This document shows positions 8,518 to 16,948 of a DNA stretch of 64,000 bases, in pieces. The position numbers and the translations under genes were made by a program. Numbering within the stretch: position 1 is the stretch's first letter; each line of letters opens with the position of its first letter. Below the pieces are notes generated by a model. It saw only the letters and a program-made list of their open reading frames with translations, was not told the DNA's origin and did no database searches. The DNA is from Actinomycetota bacterium (lineage in GTDB: Bacteria > Actinomycetota > Acidimicrobiia > Acidimicrobiales > Ilumatobacteraceae), in contig JAPLAA010000007.1 of the NCBI GenBank assembly GCA_026393475.1, forward strand, positions 1-64,000, read 5' to 3'.

Positions 8518-9915
8518 TCAGACCGCGAGCAGGTCGCCGAACGCTCGCTCCATGCAGCGGCGTAGCAGATCAGGTTCGGTCACGGCCGCACGGTCGAGGT
8601 TGATCCCCATGTCGAGGCTGTGGTTGTAGCTCAGCAGCGTGAGGTTGAACGCCACGCCGCCCAACGGTCCCACCGGATAGTTCTCGAGCAGCTGCGCGCC
8701 CGCCACGAACATCGGCATCGGTGCGCCACGCACGTTCGAGGTCGCGAAGTCGACCGTCTGGGCCTGCTGCCTCGCGAGGCGCGTGACGAGCGACGTGGGC
8801 AGCGACGCCGCCACCGCTGCCAAGGCCTCGAGCGATCCGCCGGCCGACGCTTCCCGCGCCGCCCCGGTGGACGCCTGGATCGCCTGGAAGCGGTCGGCGA
8901 TCGGCATGTCGCCCGTGGGGACCATCATCCTCGCGAGCGAGAACGCGTTGGAGCCGCTGTCGTCGGTGCGGGTGCTGATGGCCATGCTGGCGCGCAGCTC
9001 GTCGACCGGGCTGCCGAGCTCGCGGTGATAGTTGCCCGCTGCTTCGGCGGCCGCCGTGAGGAACGCGGTGTTGAGCGTGCCGCCGAGCTTCTTGGCGGCG
9101 GCCTTCGTCTCGTCGAACGGCGCCCGCAGCACCTCCATGCCGCGCTGCAGCGACCGCGAGGTCCACAGCGGCGAGTGTGCCTGCTCGGTGTCGTTCAGCT
9201 GGCTCATCACGCCGCGGATGGTGTCGGCCGCGGCGTTGCCCGCGTCGGGGATGCCGGTCGGGTCGGCGAGCAGGTCCTTGATCTGGCGGATGAGGCCGAG
9301 TGGCAGGCGCAGGCTGCCCGCGACCATGTCGCGCAACAGGTCCTGATTGGCCTGGGCCGAGGTCGGCTCCTCCGGCCGCTCGAACGAGGCAGGGTCGATC
9401 GGCGGCGGCTCGGGCGCGTCGCGTTCGAAGTCGAGGAACTGCAGCGACATCTGCACGCTGGTCTCGCCGTCGGCGATGGTGTGGTGCAGCTTCTCGATCA
9501 GCGCCGACCGGCCGCCCCGCAGGCCGTCGACCACCACGAACTGCCACAGGGGGCGGGTGCGCTCGAACGGGTCGCACGTGATGAGGCTGGCCAGGTCGAG
9601 CAGTTGGCGCATCGAACCCGGCTTCGGCAGGGCCACGTGACGGACGTGGTAGCGGATGTCGAAGTTCGTGTCGTCGACCCACATCGGTGCCGTGAGGTTC
9701 ACCGGCATCGGCTGCACACGCTGGCGGAGCCGTTCGACCACGTGGGTGGCTCGCTCCATCCGCGCCACGAGGCGTTCGAAGTCGGGCGAGCGATCGAGGA
9801 TCGTGACGTTGGCGAACGTGCTCGACAGGTGCGGGTCCTTCTCGAGTCGCCACATGAGCCCTTCGGCATCGCTCATCTTGCGATCGAACTTCGGGAAACC
9901 AGGACCGTCCGCCAT
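8518..9915 (-). CDS. Wax ester synthase / diacylglycerol O-acyltransferase (WS/DGAT family)
   Basis: The 465-residue protein matches the bacterial WS/DGAT family that esterifies fatty alcohols or diacylglycerol with acyl-CoA to make storage wax esters or triacylglycerol. The catalytic HHxxxDG motif appears as HHTIADG near residue 147, in a condensation-domain-like fold (N-terminal half about 1-200). A C-terminal half carries SNVRGAP and a PLGGVAFNLTLLSYN-type segment typical of the family. Its length is normal. The ATG start at 9915 is supported by TAGCCT eight bases upstream, whose first three bases are the TAG stop of the PAP2 gene. It is therefore immediately downstream of a PAP2 phosphatase, which could supply diacylglycerol. 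Confidence 0.92.
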   Translation of the reverse strand: MADGPGFPKFDRKMSDAEGLMWRLEKDPHLSSTFANVTILDRSPDFERLVARMERATHVVERLRQRVQPMPVNLTAPMWVDDTNFDIRYHVRHVALPKPGSMRQLLDLASLITCDPFERTRPLWQFVVVDGLRGGRSALIEKLHHTIADGETSVQMSLQFLDFERDAPEPPPIDPASFERPEEPTSAQANQDLLRDMVAGSLRLPLGLIRQIKDLLADPTGIPDAGNAAADTIRGVMSQLNDTEQAHSPLWTSRSLQRGMEVLRAPFDETKAAAKKLGGTLNTAFLTAAAEAAGNYHRELGSPVDELRASMAISTRTDDSGSNAFSLARMMVPTGDMPIADRFQAIQASTGAAREASAGGSLEALAAVAASLPTSLVTRLARQQAQTVDFATSNVRGAPMPMFVAGAQLLENYPVGPLGGVAFNLTLLSYNHSLDMGINLDRAAVTEPDLLRRCMERAFGDLLAV

Positions 9916-9923
9916 GGAGCCGC

Positions 9924-9929
9924 AGGCTA
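9924..9929 (-). promoter_or_regulatory. Putative leaderless -10 element (TAGCCT) fused to the PAP2 gene stop codon
   Basis: Read on the minus strand, TAGCCT ends 8 bases before the ATG at 9915. Its TAG is the stop codon of the upstream PAP2 gene. Confidence 0.5.
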
Positions 9930-10472
9930 GTGCCGAAGCAGGTCGGCGGCGCCCGAGAGCAGCGCCACCTGGGCGAGCAGCAGCCCGGTCACCATGCCGC
10001 CGACGACGTCGCTCGGATGGTGAATGCGCACGATCGCCCGACTCAGGCCGACGACGGTGGCGATCGCGAACCACAGCGGTGCCCAGGGCCAACCCGACCA
10101 CACGGTGAGCAGCGTGGCCGCGAAGAACGCCGACGAGGCGTGACCGCTCGGGAAGCTGGAGGTGCTCGGGCGGCGGACCTGGAACCGGGGGTCGCCGGTC
10201 TCGGTGGGGCGGGTGCGGCGGAAGAGGCGCTTGATGCCCTGGTTGACGACCAGGCTCTCGAGGCCGAGCAGTGCAGTGAACAGCAGCCACTCGCGCCAGT
10301 CGCGCCGGATGCCCAGGCCATAGGCGGCGCCGATGACCTGCCAGATCAGGCTGAAGTCGCCGTACTCGCTGGCGAGGTGGAACATGCGGTCGATGCCGCG
10401 CCGCGCGCGCCACGGTTCGAGCGCACGGTCGGCCCGGTCGTCGAACGCCGACACCCGGCTCGTGAGGCTCAT
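9927..10472 (-). CDS. PAP2 superfamily membrane phosphatase
   Basis: The 181-residue membrane protein shows the three conserved phosphatase motifs of the PAP2 family: KRLFRRTRP (KxxxxxxRP), FPSGHASS (PSGH) and SRAIVRIHHPSD (SRxxxxxHxxxD). Four to five membrane helices frame these. Such enzymes dephosphorylate phosphatidic acid, undecaprenyl pyrophosphate or related lipids at the membrane; which one applies here is unknown. The next gene downstream is a WS/DGAT acyltransferase, so phosphatidic acid to diacylglycerol is an attractive inference. The start overlaps the stop of the RecB-like gene by four bases (ATGA), implying translational coupling. Confidence 0.88.
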   Translation of the reverse strand: MSLTSRVSAFDDRADRALEPWRARRGIDRMFHLASEYGDFSLIWQVIGAAYGLGIRRDWREWLLFTALLGLESLVVNQGIKRLFRRTRPTETGDPRFQVRRPSTSSFPSGHASSAFFAATLLTVWSGWPWAPLWFAIATVVGLSRAIVRIHHPSDVVGGMVTGLLLAQVALLSGAADLLRH

Positions 10473-11293
10473 GCAGCGGCGAGGCGACCGAAGGCGACCG
10501 GGGCCTCGACCTTGGCCAGCTCGGGGTCGCCACCGAACGCGGGGCACCACTGCTGGAACGAGCACACCTTGCACAGCGGCCCCTGCTTCGGTCGGAAGTC
10601 CTCGGTGGTGCAGGCCCGCTCGACCGCCTTCCACACCGCGGTGGTGCGGGTGGTGATGAAGCGCACCGACTGCTCGGTGGGAACGGCGGTGATGGTCTCG
10701 CCCGAACGCAGGTACATGAGGCGGATGGCCGCCGGCCGGCGGCCGAGCACCGACTCGCACAGGAACGAGTAGAAGTGCACGCCGCCGAGCTTGGACTGCT
10801 CGTACTTCAGACCCGGCGCGCGACCCGTCTTGTAGTCGGTGACGATGAGTTCGCCGTCGGGGCCGAGCTCGAGCCGGTCGATGATGCCGCGCAGCGTGAG
10901 GTCGCCCACCTGGGCCTCGAGCCGCAGCTCGAGCCCGACGTCGCGGATGCTCGTGGGGTCCTCCATGCGCAGGTACGACTCGACGAGGGTCCACGCATCG
11001 GCGACGAAGGCGTCGCGCTGGGCCTCGTCGAGGCCGAGCAGCGTGAACTCCGGATCGACCGCGTACTCGCGCACCGCCTGCTGGAACGATGCGTCGACCG
11101 CCTCGCCAACTCGCTCGTGCGGCTGCAGGGTGAACAGCACCTCGAGGGCACGGTGGACCATCGACCCCTTCGTGGCCGCCACGCTCGGCGGCTCGGGCAG
11201 CTTCTCGATGCTCGCGAAGCGGAACGCCATGGGGCAGGACGTGAAGGCGTCGACCCGACTGGGGGAGAGGCTGGTGGGGACGACGAAGCTCAC
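10469..11293 (-). CDS. RecB-like PD-(D/E)XK nuclease with probable 4Fe-4S cluster
   Basis: The 274-residue protein matches the stand-alone RecB-family exonuclease domain of actinobacteria. The opening SPSRVDAFTSCPMAFRF gives the first cluster cysteine (Cys20). The nuclease core shows GSMVHRALE, RGIIDRLEL (Asp) and IVTDYKTG (D-x-K). Three more cysteines (about 241, 244 and 250, in LCKVCSFQQWC) complete the AddB-type iron-sulfur arrangement. It probably processes DNA ends in repair; partners are not evident nearby. The GTG start is supported by TACACT seven bases upstream. The stop overlaps the PAP2 start. Confidence 0.88.
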   Translation of the reverse strand: MSFVVPTSLSPSRVDAFTSCPMAFRFASIEKLPEPPSVAATKGSMVHRALEVLFTLQPHERVGEAVDASFQQAVREYAVDPEFTLLGLDEAQRDAFVADAWTLVESYLRMEDPTSIRDVGLELRLEAQVGDLTLRGIIDRLELGPDGELIVTDYKTGRAPGLKYEQSKLGGVHFYSFLCESVLGRRPAAIRLMYLRSGETITAVPTEQSVRFITTRTTAVWKAVERACTTEDFRPKQGPLCKVCSFQQWCPAFGGDPELAKVEAPVAFGRLAAA

Positions 11294-11300
11294 GGTGCCC

Positions 11301-11306
11301 AGTGTA
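11301..11306 (-). promoter_or_regulatory. Putative leaderless -10 element (TACACT) for the RecB-like/PAP2 operon
   Basis: TACACT ends 7 bases before the GTG at 11293. It is the only promoter-like sequence in the 61-bp gap to the hydrolase gene. Confidence 0.5.
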
Positions 11307-11354
11307 CGAAGGGGGTGCGCGCCCTGCGGACCAGGGTGCGGATCCGGCGGGAGA

Positions 11355-12203
11355 TCAGGCGAGGTAGCCCGCGACGAGCGCGGCCATCTCGGCCGGATGG
11401 GTCATCGGGGCGAAGTGGTCGAGCTCGGGCAACTCGAGGTACGTGCCGTTCGGCAGTAACTCCGCCACGCCCGCGGCGATGTTCGACGGCTGCATCGGCT
11501 CGACCTTGCCGGCGACGACGAGGACCGGCGTCTCGATCTCGGCGAGGAGGTTCCAGGTGGCGTGGCCGCCGCCACCCTCGAACGTCTCGGCCTCGGTCTC
11601 GGGTCGGCACTTCAGGTGCACCTGGCCGTCGGCGTCTTCACGGAACCCGAAACGCACGTAGGCGTCGAGCGCGGCCGGCGTGAACCCGCGCAGGGGCGGC
11701 TTCGCCGAGAAGTTCTCGATCGCCGCCTCGTAACTCGGGAAGGTGGCGCGCCGGCGTCGTGCGCCGGCGGCGAGCGGGCTCTCGTCACCCGGCGGACGGA
11801 TGCCTGCAGGGGGGAACACGATCGGTTCGAACACCACGAGCCGCGTGAACAGACCCGGATGGCGATGTGCCGCCATCAGCAGACAGGCGCCGCCCATCGA
11901 ATGGCCGAACGCGGCGACCGGGCCGCCCGACGCGGCGACCATCGCCTCGCCCATTGCGACCGCGTCGTCGCCGTAGCGGTCCCAGATCACCGGACCGTCG
12001 GGGCGCGGCGTGTCGCCGTGCCCGCGGTAGTCGAACGCGACGGCATGGAAGCGGTCGGCGAGAGCCTCGACCATGGGTACGTAGCACCGGCCGTGGAAGC
12101 CGGTCGCGTGGCTCACGAGCAGCGCGGGGCCCTGCCCGCCGAGGTCGTGGACGGCGAGGTCGACGCCGTCGGTGGAGCGGACGGGGGAATCCGGCGGACG
12201 CAT
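11355..12203 (-). CDS. Alpha/beta hydrolase
   Basis: The 282-residue protein has the alpha/beta-hydrolase fold. The oxyanion-hole region is LLVSHATGFHG, the nucleophile elbow GHSMGG near residue 99, the acid probably in the VVAGKVEPMQP strand, and the catalytic His in PELDHFAPMTHP near residue 258. The substrate is unknown; the sequence resembles esterases and haloperoxidase-like hydrolases. The ATG start shares one base with the TGA stop of the LapA-like gene (TGATG), so the two genes are probably co-translated. An upstream in-frame ATG would extend into that gene and is not favoured. Confidence 0.85.
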   Translation of the reverse strand: MRPPDSPVRSTDGVDLAVHDLGGQGPALLVSHATGFHGRCYVPMVEALADRFHAVAFDYRGHGDTPRPDGPVIWDRYGDDAVAMGEAMVAASGGPVAAFGHSMGGACLLMAAHRHPGLFTRLVVFEPIVFPPAGIRPPGDESPLAAGARRRRATFPSYEAAIENFSAKPPLRGFTPAALDAYVRFGFREDADGQVHLKCRPETEAETFEGGGGHATWNLLAEIETPVLVVAGKVEPMQPSNIAAGVAELLPNGTYLELPELDHFAPMTHPAEMAALVAGYLA

Positions 12204-12523
12204 CAGCGGCGGGCCTGCTTCACTTCGTCCTTCTTCTTGCCGCGCCGACGCCACCACATGCCGAACAGCCGGTCGAGCAGCACGCCGAGGAACATCGCCA
12301 TCAGCAGCGACCAGCGGATCGTGGTGTTCCAGTCGAACAACCAGAAGTTGACCTCGATCCGGTTGCTGTTCTGGAAGAAGAAGATCACGGCGAGGACGGC
12401 CACCACGGCGAAACCGATCAGCGAGGGGCTGATCCCGTTCTTGCCGCTCGCGGCGGTCACGCCGCGGTTGTCGCGCTCGTCCCGGTCGCTCCTGGTGAAG
12501 TCACCATCATCGTTCGACGTCAT
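12203..12523 (-). CDS. LapA-like (DUF1049) small membrane protein
   Basis: The 106-residue protein has a charged hydrophilic N terminus (about 1-30), then two membrane helices: LIGFAVVAVLAVIFFFQNS, then the polar loop RIEVNFWLFDW, then TIRWSLLMAMFLGVLL. It ends in a basic tail RRRGKKKDEVKQARR. This helix-loop-helix with FFFQN and an N-F-W motif matches the LapA/DUF1049 pattern. In Gram-negatives LapA helps regulate lipopolysaccharide synthesis; the role in actinobacteria is unknown. TAGTGT ends seven bases before the ATG. The stop overlaps the hydrolase start by one base. Confidence 0.8.
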   Translation of the reverse strand: MTSNDDGDFTRSDRDERDNRGVTAASGKNGISPSLIGFAVVAVLAVIFFFQNSNRIEVNFWLFDWNTTIRWSLLMAMFLGVLLDRLFGMWWRRRGKKKDEVKQARR

Positions 12524-12530
12524 GGGTGCG

Positions 12531-12536
12531 ACACTA
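12531..12536 (-). promoter_or_regulatory. Putative leaderless -10 element (TAGTGT) for the LapA-like/hydrolase operon
   Basis: TAGTGT ends 7 bases before the ATG at 12523, within the 19-bp gap after the acyl-CoA dehydrogenase gene. Confidence 0.5.
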
Positions 12537-12542
12537 CGCCCG

Positions 12543-13652
12543 TCATGCCTTCGGTTCGCGAGGCAGGCCGAGCAGGCGCTCGCCGATGATGTTGCGTTGC
12601 ACCTGGCTGGTGCCGCCGGCGATGCGGCCGCCCGGCGCGGCAAGCATGCCGTAGGCGTCGGGCCCGTCGAGCGAGGCACCGATGCCGGACAGATCGCCGC
12701 GCAGCATCGACGTCTCGAACATCATCTCGGTGATGCCCAGCTTCATCAGCGACGCCGCCGTCGACGCGATGGGACCCTGGCGCTGTGCCATCGCCTTGTA
12801 GCTGGTGCCCTTCGAGATCAGTCGGGTGAGCCGGTCGCGTTCGACGGCCGACAGGTCGCGGCCCTCGGCCAACTTGGCCATCGACTCGAGCCGCCGCTCG
12901 AGGCCGATGACGCTCGTGCCGATGTGGCCGCGCTCGCTCGTCAGGACCGCCATGCCGACGCCCCAGCCACCGTGGAGCGGACCCAGCAGGTTGGCGGCCG
13001 GCAGGTGCACGTCGGTGAAGAACACCTCGTCGAACTCGGCCTCGCCGGTCATCTGCTGCAGCGGGCGGATCTCGATACCGGGCAGGTCCATCGGGCAGAG
13101 GAAGAACGAGATGCCCTCGTGCTTCTTCGCCTCCGGATCGGTGCGGGCCATGAGGATGCCCCAGTCGCTGTACCGCCCGCCGCTGCACCACACCTTCTGG
13201 CCGTTGACGATGAAGTCGTCGCCGTCGCGCTCGGCCTTGGTGGTGAGGCCACCCAGGTCGCTGCCCGCGCCGGGTTCGCTGAACAGCTGGCACCACAGTC
13301 GGTCGGCGCGGACCGTGGGGCCGAGGTGCTCGGCCTGCTGCTCGGGCGTGCCGAAGCGCAGGACGGCACCGCCGGTGAGCACGAGACCGACCATGTTGAA
13401 CACCGGCGGCACGCCGGCGAGCGCGCACTCCAGCATCCAGATCGAGTTGTGCTCGGGGGTGAGGCCGCGGCCGCCGTACTCGACGGGCCAGTGGATGCCG
13501 GTGAAGCCGGCAGCGTCGACCTTGCGGTGCCATGCGACGCCCTGCGCCACCAGATCGGGTGGGCAGATCGCGCCGTAGTCGCGCGGCGCGCCCTCGCGGT
13601 TGGCGGCGAGCCACGCGCGCGCCTCGAGCTGGAAGTCGTCGACGGAGATCAT
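12543..13652 (-). CDS. Acyl-CoA dehydrogenase (FadE-type)
   Basis: The 369-residue flavoprotein carries the family motifs CQLFSEPGAGSDLGGL (FAD/substrate contact) and DDFIVNGQKVWCSGG, and a C-terminal GGTSQVQRNIIGERLLGLPR. It would oxidise an acyl-CoA thioester to the 2-enoyl-CoA, passing electrons to ETF. The position that is YEGT in many members reads IAGGT here, so the catalytic Glu must lie elsewhere (for example helix G) or the protein may pair with another subunit, as some mycobacterial FadE heteromers do. TACCGT ends eight bases before the ATG. A multifunctional-enzyme-type SDR lies upstream, consistent with fatty-acid or sterol side-chain oxidation. Confidence 0.92.
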   Translation of the reverse strand: MISVDDFQLEARAWLAANREGAPRDYGAICPPDLVAQGVAWHRKVDAAGFTGIHWPVEYGGRGLTPEHNSIWMLECALAGVPPVFNMVGLVLTGGAVLRFGTPEQQAEHLGPTVRADRLWCQLFSEPGAGSDLGGLTTKAERDGDDFIVNGQKVWCSGGRYSDWGILMARTDPEAKKHEGISFFLCPMDLPGIEIRPLQQMTGEAEFDEVFFTDVHLPAANLLGPLHGGWGVGMAVLTSERGHIGTSVIGLERRLESMAKLAEGRDLSAVERDRLTRLISKGTSYKAMAQRQGPIASTAASLMKLGITEMMFETSMLRGDLSGIGASLDGPDAYGMLAAPGGRIAGGTSQVQRNIIGERLLGLPREPKA

Positions 13653-13660
13653 CGCCGCCG

Positions 13661-13666
13661 ACGGTA
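13661..13666 (-). promoter_or_regulatory. Putative leaderless -10 element (TACCGT) for the acyl-CoA dehydrogenase gene
   Basis: TACCGT ends 8 bases before the ATG at 13652. Confidence 0.5.
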
Positions 13667-13744
13667 CCGTCCGGCTCCGATGAGCTGCGAAGCGGTCTTC
13701 CCGCCGAGGGCGTCAGGCCGAGACAGGCTCAGGCGAAGAATCGG

Positions 13745-14638
13745 TCAGGCGAAGAAGGGAAGGAACATGGCGGTCTCCTCCGCCAGGTTGCTCGGGGTGC
13801 CGTAGCCGCTCTGATCGGTGACGGTGTCCCAGTTGTCGCGCAGGTCCTCGGGCTTGAGGTCGGCCTTGAAGTAGCCCGTGGTCTCGCCGATGAACACCTG
13901 CGCCACGCGGCCGCCGCCGACCGAGAAGGTCTGGCCGCTGACGGGGCAGTCCTCGTGGGCGAGGTACGTGACGATCGGCGACACGAGGCCCGGGTCGAGC
14001 TTGTCGCCGAGGGCGCCCATGATCGTCTCGGTCATGCGGGTGAGTGCGAGCGGGGCGATCGCGTTGGCCTTGATGTTGTACTTGGCGCCCTCGACGGCGA
14101 GCACGCGGGTGAAGCCGACGAGGCCCATCTTGGCGGCGCCGTAGTTGGTCTGGCCGAAGTTGCCGAAGATGCCCGCGGCCGACGAGGTGGAGATGATCCG
14201 GCCGTAGCCCTTCTCGCGCATGATCACCCATGCCGGCTGGGTGACGTGGAACGCACCCTTCAGGTGCACGTCGAACACCGGGTTCATCAGGTCGGGCTCC
14301 ATGTTGTGGAACGCCTTGTCGCGCAGGATGCCCGCGTTGTTGATGACGATGTCGACCGTGCCGTAGGCATCGACCGCTGTCTGCACGATCGCCTTGCCGC
14401 CCTCGGGGGTGGCGACCGAGTTGGTGTCGGCCACGGCGTCGCCACCGAGGCTCTTGATCTCGTCGACCACGCGCTCGGCCGCGCCCTTGTCGCTGCCGCT
14501 GCCGTCGACCGCACCACCGAGGTCGTTGATCACCACGAGCGCACCACGTGAGGCGAGCAGCAGCGCGTGCTGCCGGCCGAGGCCGCCACCGGCGCCCGTG
14601 ATGATCGCTACCTTGCCGTCGAAACCGAGATCAGTCAT
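13745..14638 (-). CDS. SDR family oxidoreductase, 3-hydroxyacyl-CoA dehydrogenase (MFE-2/HSD17B4) type
   Basis: The 297-residue short-chain dehydrogenase shows TGAGGGLG near residue 15, the NDLGG acidic NAD-binding motif, NNAGILRDK, and the catalytic triad SSAAG...YGAAK near 160. The motifs LRDKAFHNM and FGNFGQTNYGAAK match the dehydrogenase domain of peroxisomal-type multifunctional enzyme 2 and its actinobacterial relatives, which oxidise 3-hydroxyacyl-CoA with NAD. It lies upstream of an acyl-CoA dehydrogenase on the same strand with a 92-bp gap and a separate promoter. TAGCTT ends eight bases before the ATG. Confidence 0.92.
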   Translation of the reverse strand: MTDLGFDGKVAIITGAGGGLGRQHALLLASRGALVVINDLGGAVDGSGSDKGAAERVVDEIKSLGGDAVADTNSVATPEGGKAIVQTAVDAYGTVDIVINNAGILRDKAFHNMEPDLMNPVFDVHLKGAFHVTQPAWVIMREKGYGRIISTSSAAGIFGNFGQTNYGAAKMGLVGFTRVLAVEGAKYNIKANAIAPLALTRMTETIMGALGDKLDPGLVSPIVTYLAHEDCPVSGQTFSVGGGRVAQVFIGETTGYFKADLKPEDLRDNWDTVTDQSGYGTPSNLAEETAMFLPFFA

Positions 14639-14646
14639 GGGGGAGC

Positions 14647-14652
14647 AAGCTA
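14647..14652 (-). promoter_or_regulatory. Putative leaderless -10 element (TAGCTT) for the SDR gene
   Basis: TAGCTT ends 8 bases before the ATG at 14638. It is back to back with the element that serves the divergent YqhA-like gene. Confidence 0.5.
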
Positions 14653-14701
14653 CTCAGGGGCCGTTCCGGGTGTCGAACCCGCTGGGGTTGCGCGGGCCGC
14701 G

Positions 14702-14707
14702 TACGCT
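14702..14707 (+). promoter_or_regulatory. Putative leaderless -10 element (TACGCT) for the YqhA-like gene
   Basis: TACGCT ends 7 bases before the ATG at 14715. Confidence 0.5.
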
Positions 14708-14714
14708 GCGGCGC

Positions 14715-15206
14715 ATGGTCGACGAGACACAGGGAATGCAACGGTACGAGCGGATCGCCCGCCTCACCGAGAAGTCGGTGAAGGTCGCCGGGATCGCCGC
14801 CGTAGCGCTCTTCGCCATGGCGGTCATCACGTTCGCGTGGGGCGTCGCGAAGGTGTGGTCGTTCGTCGACCTGCTGTTCGATCGGGGAGCCGACAGCTCG
14901 CTCGCGATCGTGAAGCTGCTCGACGTGATCGACATCTACCTGCTCGGCGCGGTGCTGTTGATCCTTGCCGTCGGGCTCGTCGAGCTGTTCGTCACGAGCG
15001 TCCGGCTGCCGGCCTGGCTCGAGATCCACAGCCTGACCGATCTGAAGGGCAAGCTCATCGACGTCATCCAGTTGGTGGCGGCGATCAAGTTCCTCGAGAA
15101 GCTCGTGACCGTGCAGGAGCCGCTCGACGTGCTGTGGTACGGGCTCGCCGTGTCGATCGTGATCCTCGCCCTGCTCGCCGTGCGGTGGATGCACAAGAAG
15201 AGTTGA
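14715..15206 (+). CDS. YqhA/UPF0114 family membrane protein
   Basis: The 163-residue protein has a short cytoplasmic N terminus and three to four membrane helices (about 24-47, 75-97 and 135-155). It carries the conserved segment SLTDLKGKLIDVIQLVAAIKFLEKL between the later helices, typical of the UPF0114/YqhA family. The function is unknown. It stands alone, divergent from the SDR gene, and ends at the start of a short imperfect tandem repeat. The start is set by the TACGCT element; an internal Met at residue 8 is a possible alternative. Confidence 0.82.
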   Translation: MVDETQGMQRYERIARLTEKSVKVAGIAAVALFAMAVITFAWGVAKVWSFVDLLFDRGADSSLAIVKLLDVIDIYLLGAVLLILAVGLVELFVTSVRLPAWLEIHSLTDLKGKLIDVIQLVAAIKFLEKLVTVQEPLDVLWYGLAVSIVILALLAVRWMHKKS

Positions 15207-15245
15207 TGTCGACAAGCGTTTGATGTTGAGAACAGTTGATGTCGA
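15201..15245. repeat. Imperfect tandem repeat at the 3' end of the YqhA-like gene
   Basis: AGTTGATGTCGA occurs at 15201-15212 (containing the gene's TGA stop) and again at 15234-15245. A diverged copy (GTTTGATGTTGA) lies between, giving a period of 16-17 bases. Confidence 0.6.
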
Positions 15246-15292
15246 ACGTGTGATGACCCAGTCGGGCGGTGGTCGCCCCGCCGGTGAGGGAA

Positions 15293-15298
15293 TAGTTT
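15293..15298 (+). promoter_or_regulatory. Putative leaderless -10 element (TAGTTT)
   Basis: TAGTTT ends 7 bases before the ATG at 15306. Confidence 0.5.
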
Positions 15299-15305
15299 TC
15301 GTCCG

Positions 15306-15905
15306 ATGTTCGACGACCCGCGCCGCACCCTGCAGCGGACGCTCAGCGCGATCTTCGTGATCGCCGCGCTGGGCACGGTGATCGCGCTGGTGGTCGACGA
15401 CGTGCGGGGCGCTCCGGATCAGCTCGTCGGGATCGGCATCGACGCCACGCTCCCGGCGCCCACCGATCCGACCGAGCCGCCGACGCCCACGGAACCCGCC
15501 GTCGAGGTGCGCGACACCGTTGCGGCGCCGCGCCGGACGCTCCCGTCCACACCCGTCACCGAGGTCGCCTCGCTGGCCCCGGTGCCCGCCCCCACCGCTG
15601 CACCGCCGACCACGGCACGACCGAAGACGACGACCGCGCCCGTGGTTCCGGTGGCGACCGCAGCAGCGCTCGCCGCCACCACCACGGCAGCGACGGCTGC
15701 CTCGTCGACCGTGCCGGCGACCGAGCCGGCCACCACCACGACGTCGGTGCCGCCCACCACGGTCGCGCCCACGACAGCGGCCCCCACCACGGTGGCGCCG
15801 ACGACGGTGGCGCCCACCACCACGCCGACGACACTGGCGCCCACCACGACTCTGTGCGATCCCGACCGCAACGGCGGTCGCCGTTGCCGCAACAACAACG
15901 ACTGA
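15306..15905 (+). CDS. Membrane-anchored Thr/Pro-rich protein
   Basis: The 199-residue protein has a short basic N terminus, one membrane helix (about 11-30: TLSAIFVIAALGTVIALVV) and a long extracytoplasmic region dominated by Thr, Pro, Ala and Val with TTVAPTT-type repeats (about 130-185). It ends with a small Cys-containing tail (CDPDRNGGRRCRNNND). There is no LPxTG motif, so the helix is probably an uncleaved anchor. Such Thr/Pro stalks are often O-mannosylated in actinobacteria. No family is recognised. The gene is isolated and convergent with dapD. Confidence 0.65.
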   Translation: MFDDPRRTLQRTLSAIFVIAALGTVIALVVDDVRGAPDQLVGIGIDATLPAPTDPTEPPTPTEPAVEVRDTVAAPRRTLPSTPVTEVASLAPVPAPTAAPPTTARPKTTTAPVVPVATAAALAATTTAATAASSTVPATEPATTTTSVPPTTVAPTTAAPTTVAPTTVAPTTTPTTLAPTTTLCDPDRNGGRRCRNNND

Positions 15906-15963
15906 TCGGCCGCTGATCGGTCGCGGACCCGGCCCTCACGCCGGTGGTCGCAGCAGGACGGCG

Positions 15964-16902
15964 TCAGTCGTTCTGATGGAGGGCGTGGTTGAGACCGTCC
16001 CACTTCGCCGAGCGGGGGAGCGCCTCGACCGCGCCGGTCTGGCTGTTCTGTCGGTAGAGCAGGCCGCCGGCGCCGCTGAGCTGACGGGCCTTGACCACCT
16101 CGACGCCACCGCCCGATCCTTCGGGGCTGTGCACGGCGACCAGCGTGCCGGGCAGGACGTAGAGGCCGGCCTGGATGACGCACTCGTCGCCGAGGCTGAT
16201 GCCCACGCCCGCCTCGGCGCCCACCAGGCAACGCTCGCCGATGCTGATCACGTCGGTGCCCCCGCCCGACAGCGTGCCCTGTGTGCTCGCGCCGCCGCCG
16301 ATGTCGCTGCCGTCGCCGACCAGCACGCCCTGGCTGATGCGGCCCTCGACCATCGAGGTGCCGAGCGTGCCGGCGTTGAAGTTGACGAACCCCTCGTGCA
16401 TCACGGTGGTGCCGGGCGACAGGTACGCGCCCAGGCGCACACGGCTGGCGTCAGCGATGCGCACGCCACTCGGCGCGACGTAGTCGGTCATCCGCGGGAA
16501 CTTGTCGACGCCGTTCACGGTGACGAGGCCACCGCTGCGACGGACGCGCCACTGCACCTCGGTGAGCTGGTCGACCGGCACTGGGCCGAGGGTGGTCCAC
16601 GCCACGTTGGCGAGCTGGCCGAAGATGCCGGCGACGTTGACCTCGCGCGGCTTCACGAAGCGGTGCGACAGCAGGTGCAGCCGCAGGTACGCATCGCTGG
16701 CCGAGGCGGGAGCGTCGTCGGTGTCGATGGCGATCGCCACAGCGCGGACGTCGACGCCGCGGACATCGTCGTGACGCTCGGCCTCGCGGTACTCGTCGAG
16801 CGAGCCGGTGTCCTCGCCGAGTCCGAGCTCGCGGAACCAGGTGTCGAGCACCACCCCGTCGCTCGTGACCGTCGCGAGGCCACGTCCCCATGCTGCTGTC
16901 AT
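15964..16902 (-). CDS. dapD: 2,3,4,5-tetrahydropyridine-2,6-dicarboxylate N-succinyltransferase
   Basis: The 312-residue protein matches actinobacterial DapD (about 317 residues in Mycobacterium). It transfers succinyl from succinyl-CoA to tetrahydrodipicolinate in the succinylase branch of lysine and meso-diaminopimelate synthesis. An alpha/beta N-terminal domain is followed by left-handed beta-helix hexapeptide repeats (about 155-265) with VMHEGFVNFNAGTLG and EGRISQGVLVGDGSDIGGG. The start has a Shine-Dalgarno sequence (GAGGAG about 8 bases before ATG) instead of a leaderless element. This fits co-transcription behind lysS, 46 bp upstream on the same strand. Confidence 0.95.
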   Translation of the reverse strand: MTAAWGRGLATVTSDGVVLDTWFRELGLGEDTGSLDEYREAERHDDVRGVDVRAVAIAIDTDDAPASASDAYLRLHLLSHRFVKPREVNVAGIFGQLANVAWTTLGPVPVDQLTEVQWRVRRSGGLVTVNGVDKFPRMTDYVAPSGVRIADASRVRLGAYLSPGTTVMHEGFVNFNAGTLGTSMVEGRISQGVLVGDGSDIGGGASTQGTLSGGGTDVISIGERCLVGAEAGVGISLGDECVIQAGLYVLPGTLVAVHSPEGSGGGVEVVKARQLSGAGGLLYRQNSQTGAVEALPRSAKWDGLNHALHQND

Positions 16903-16948
16903 CTGTCGTCTCCTCGTGCCGCGACGCGTCGCGCTCTCTCGATGGGTA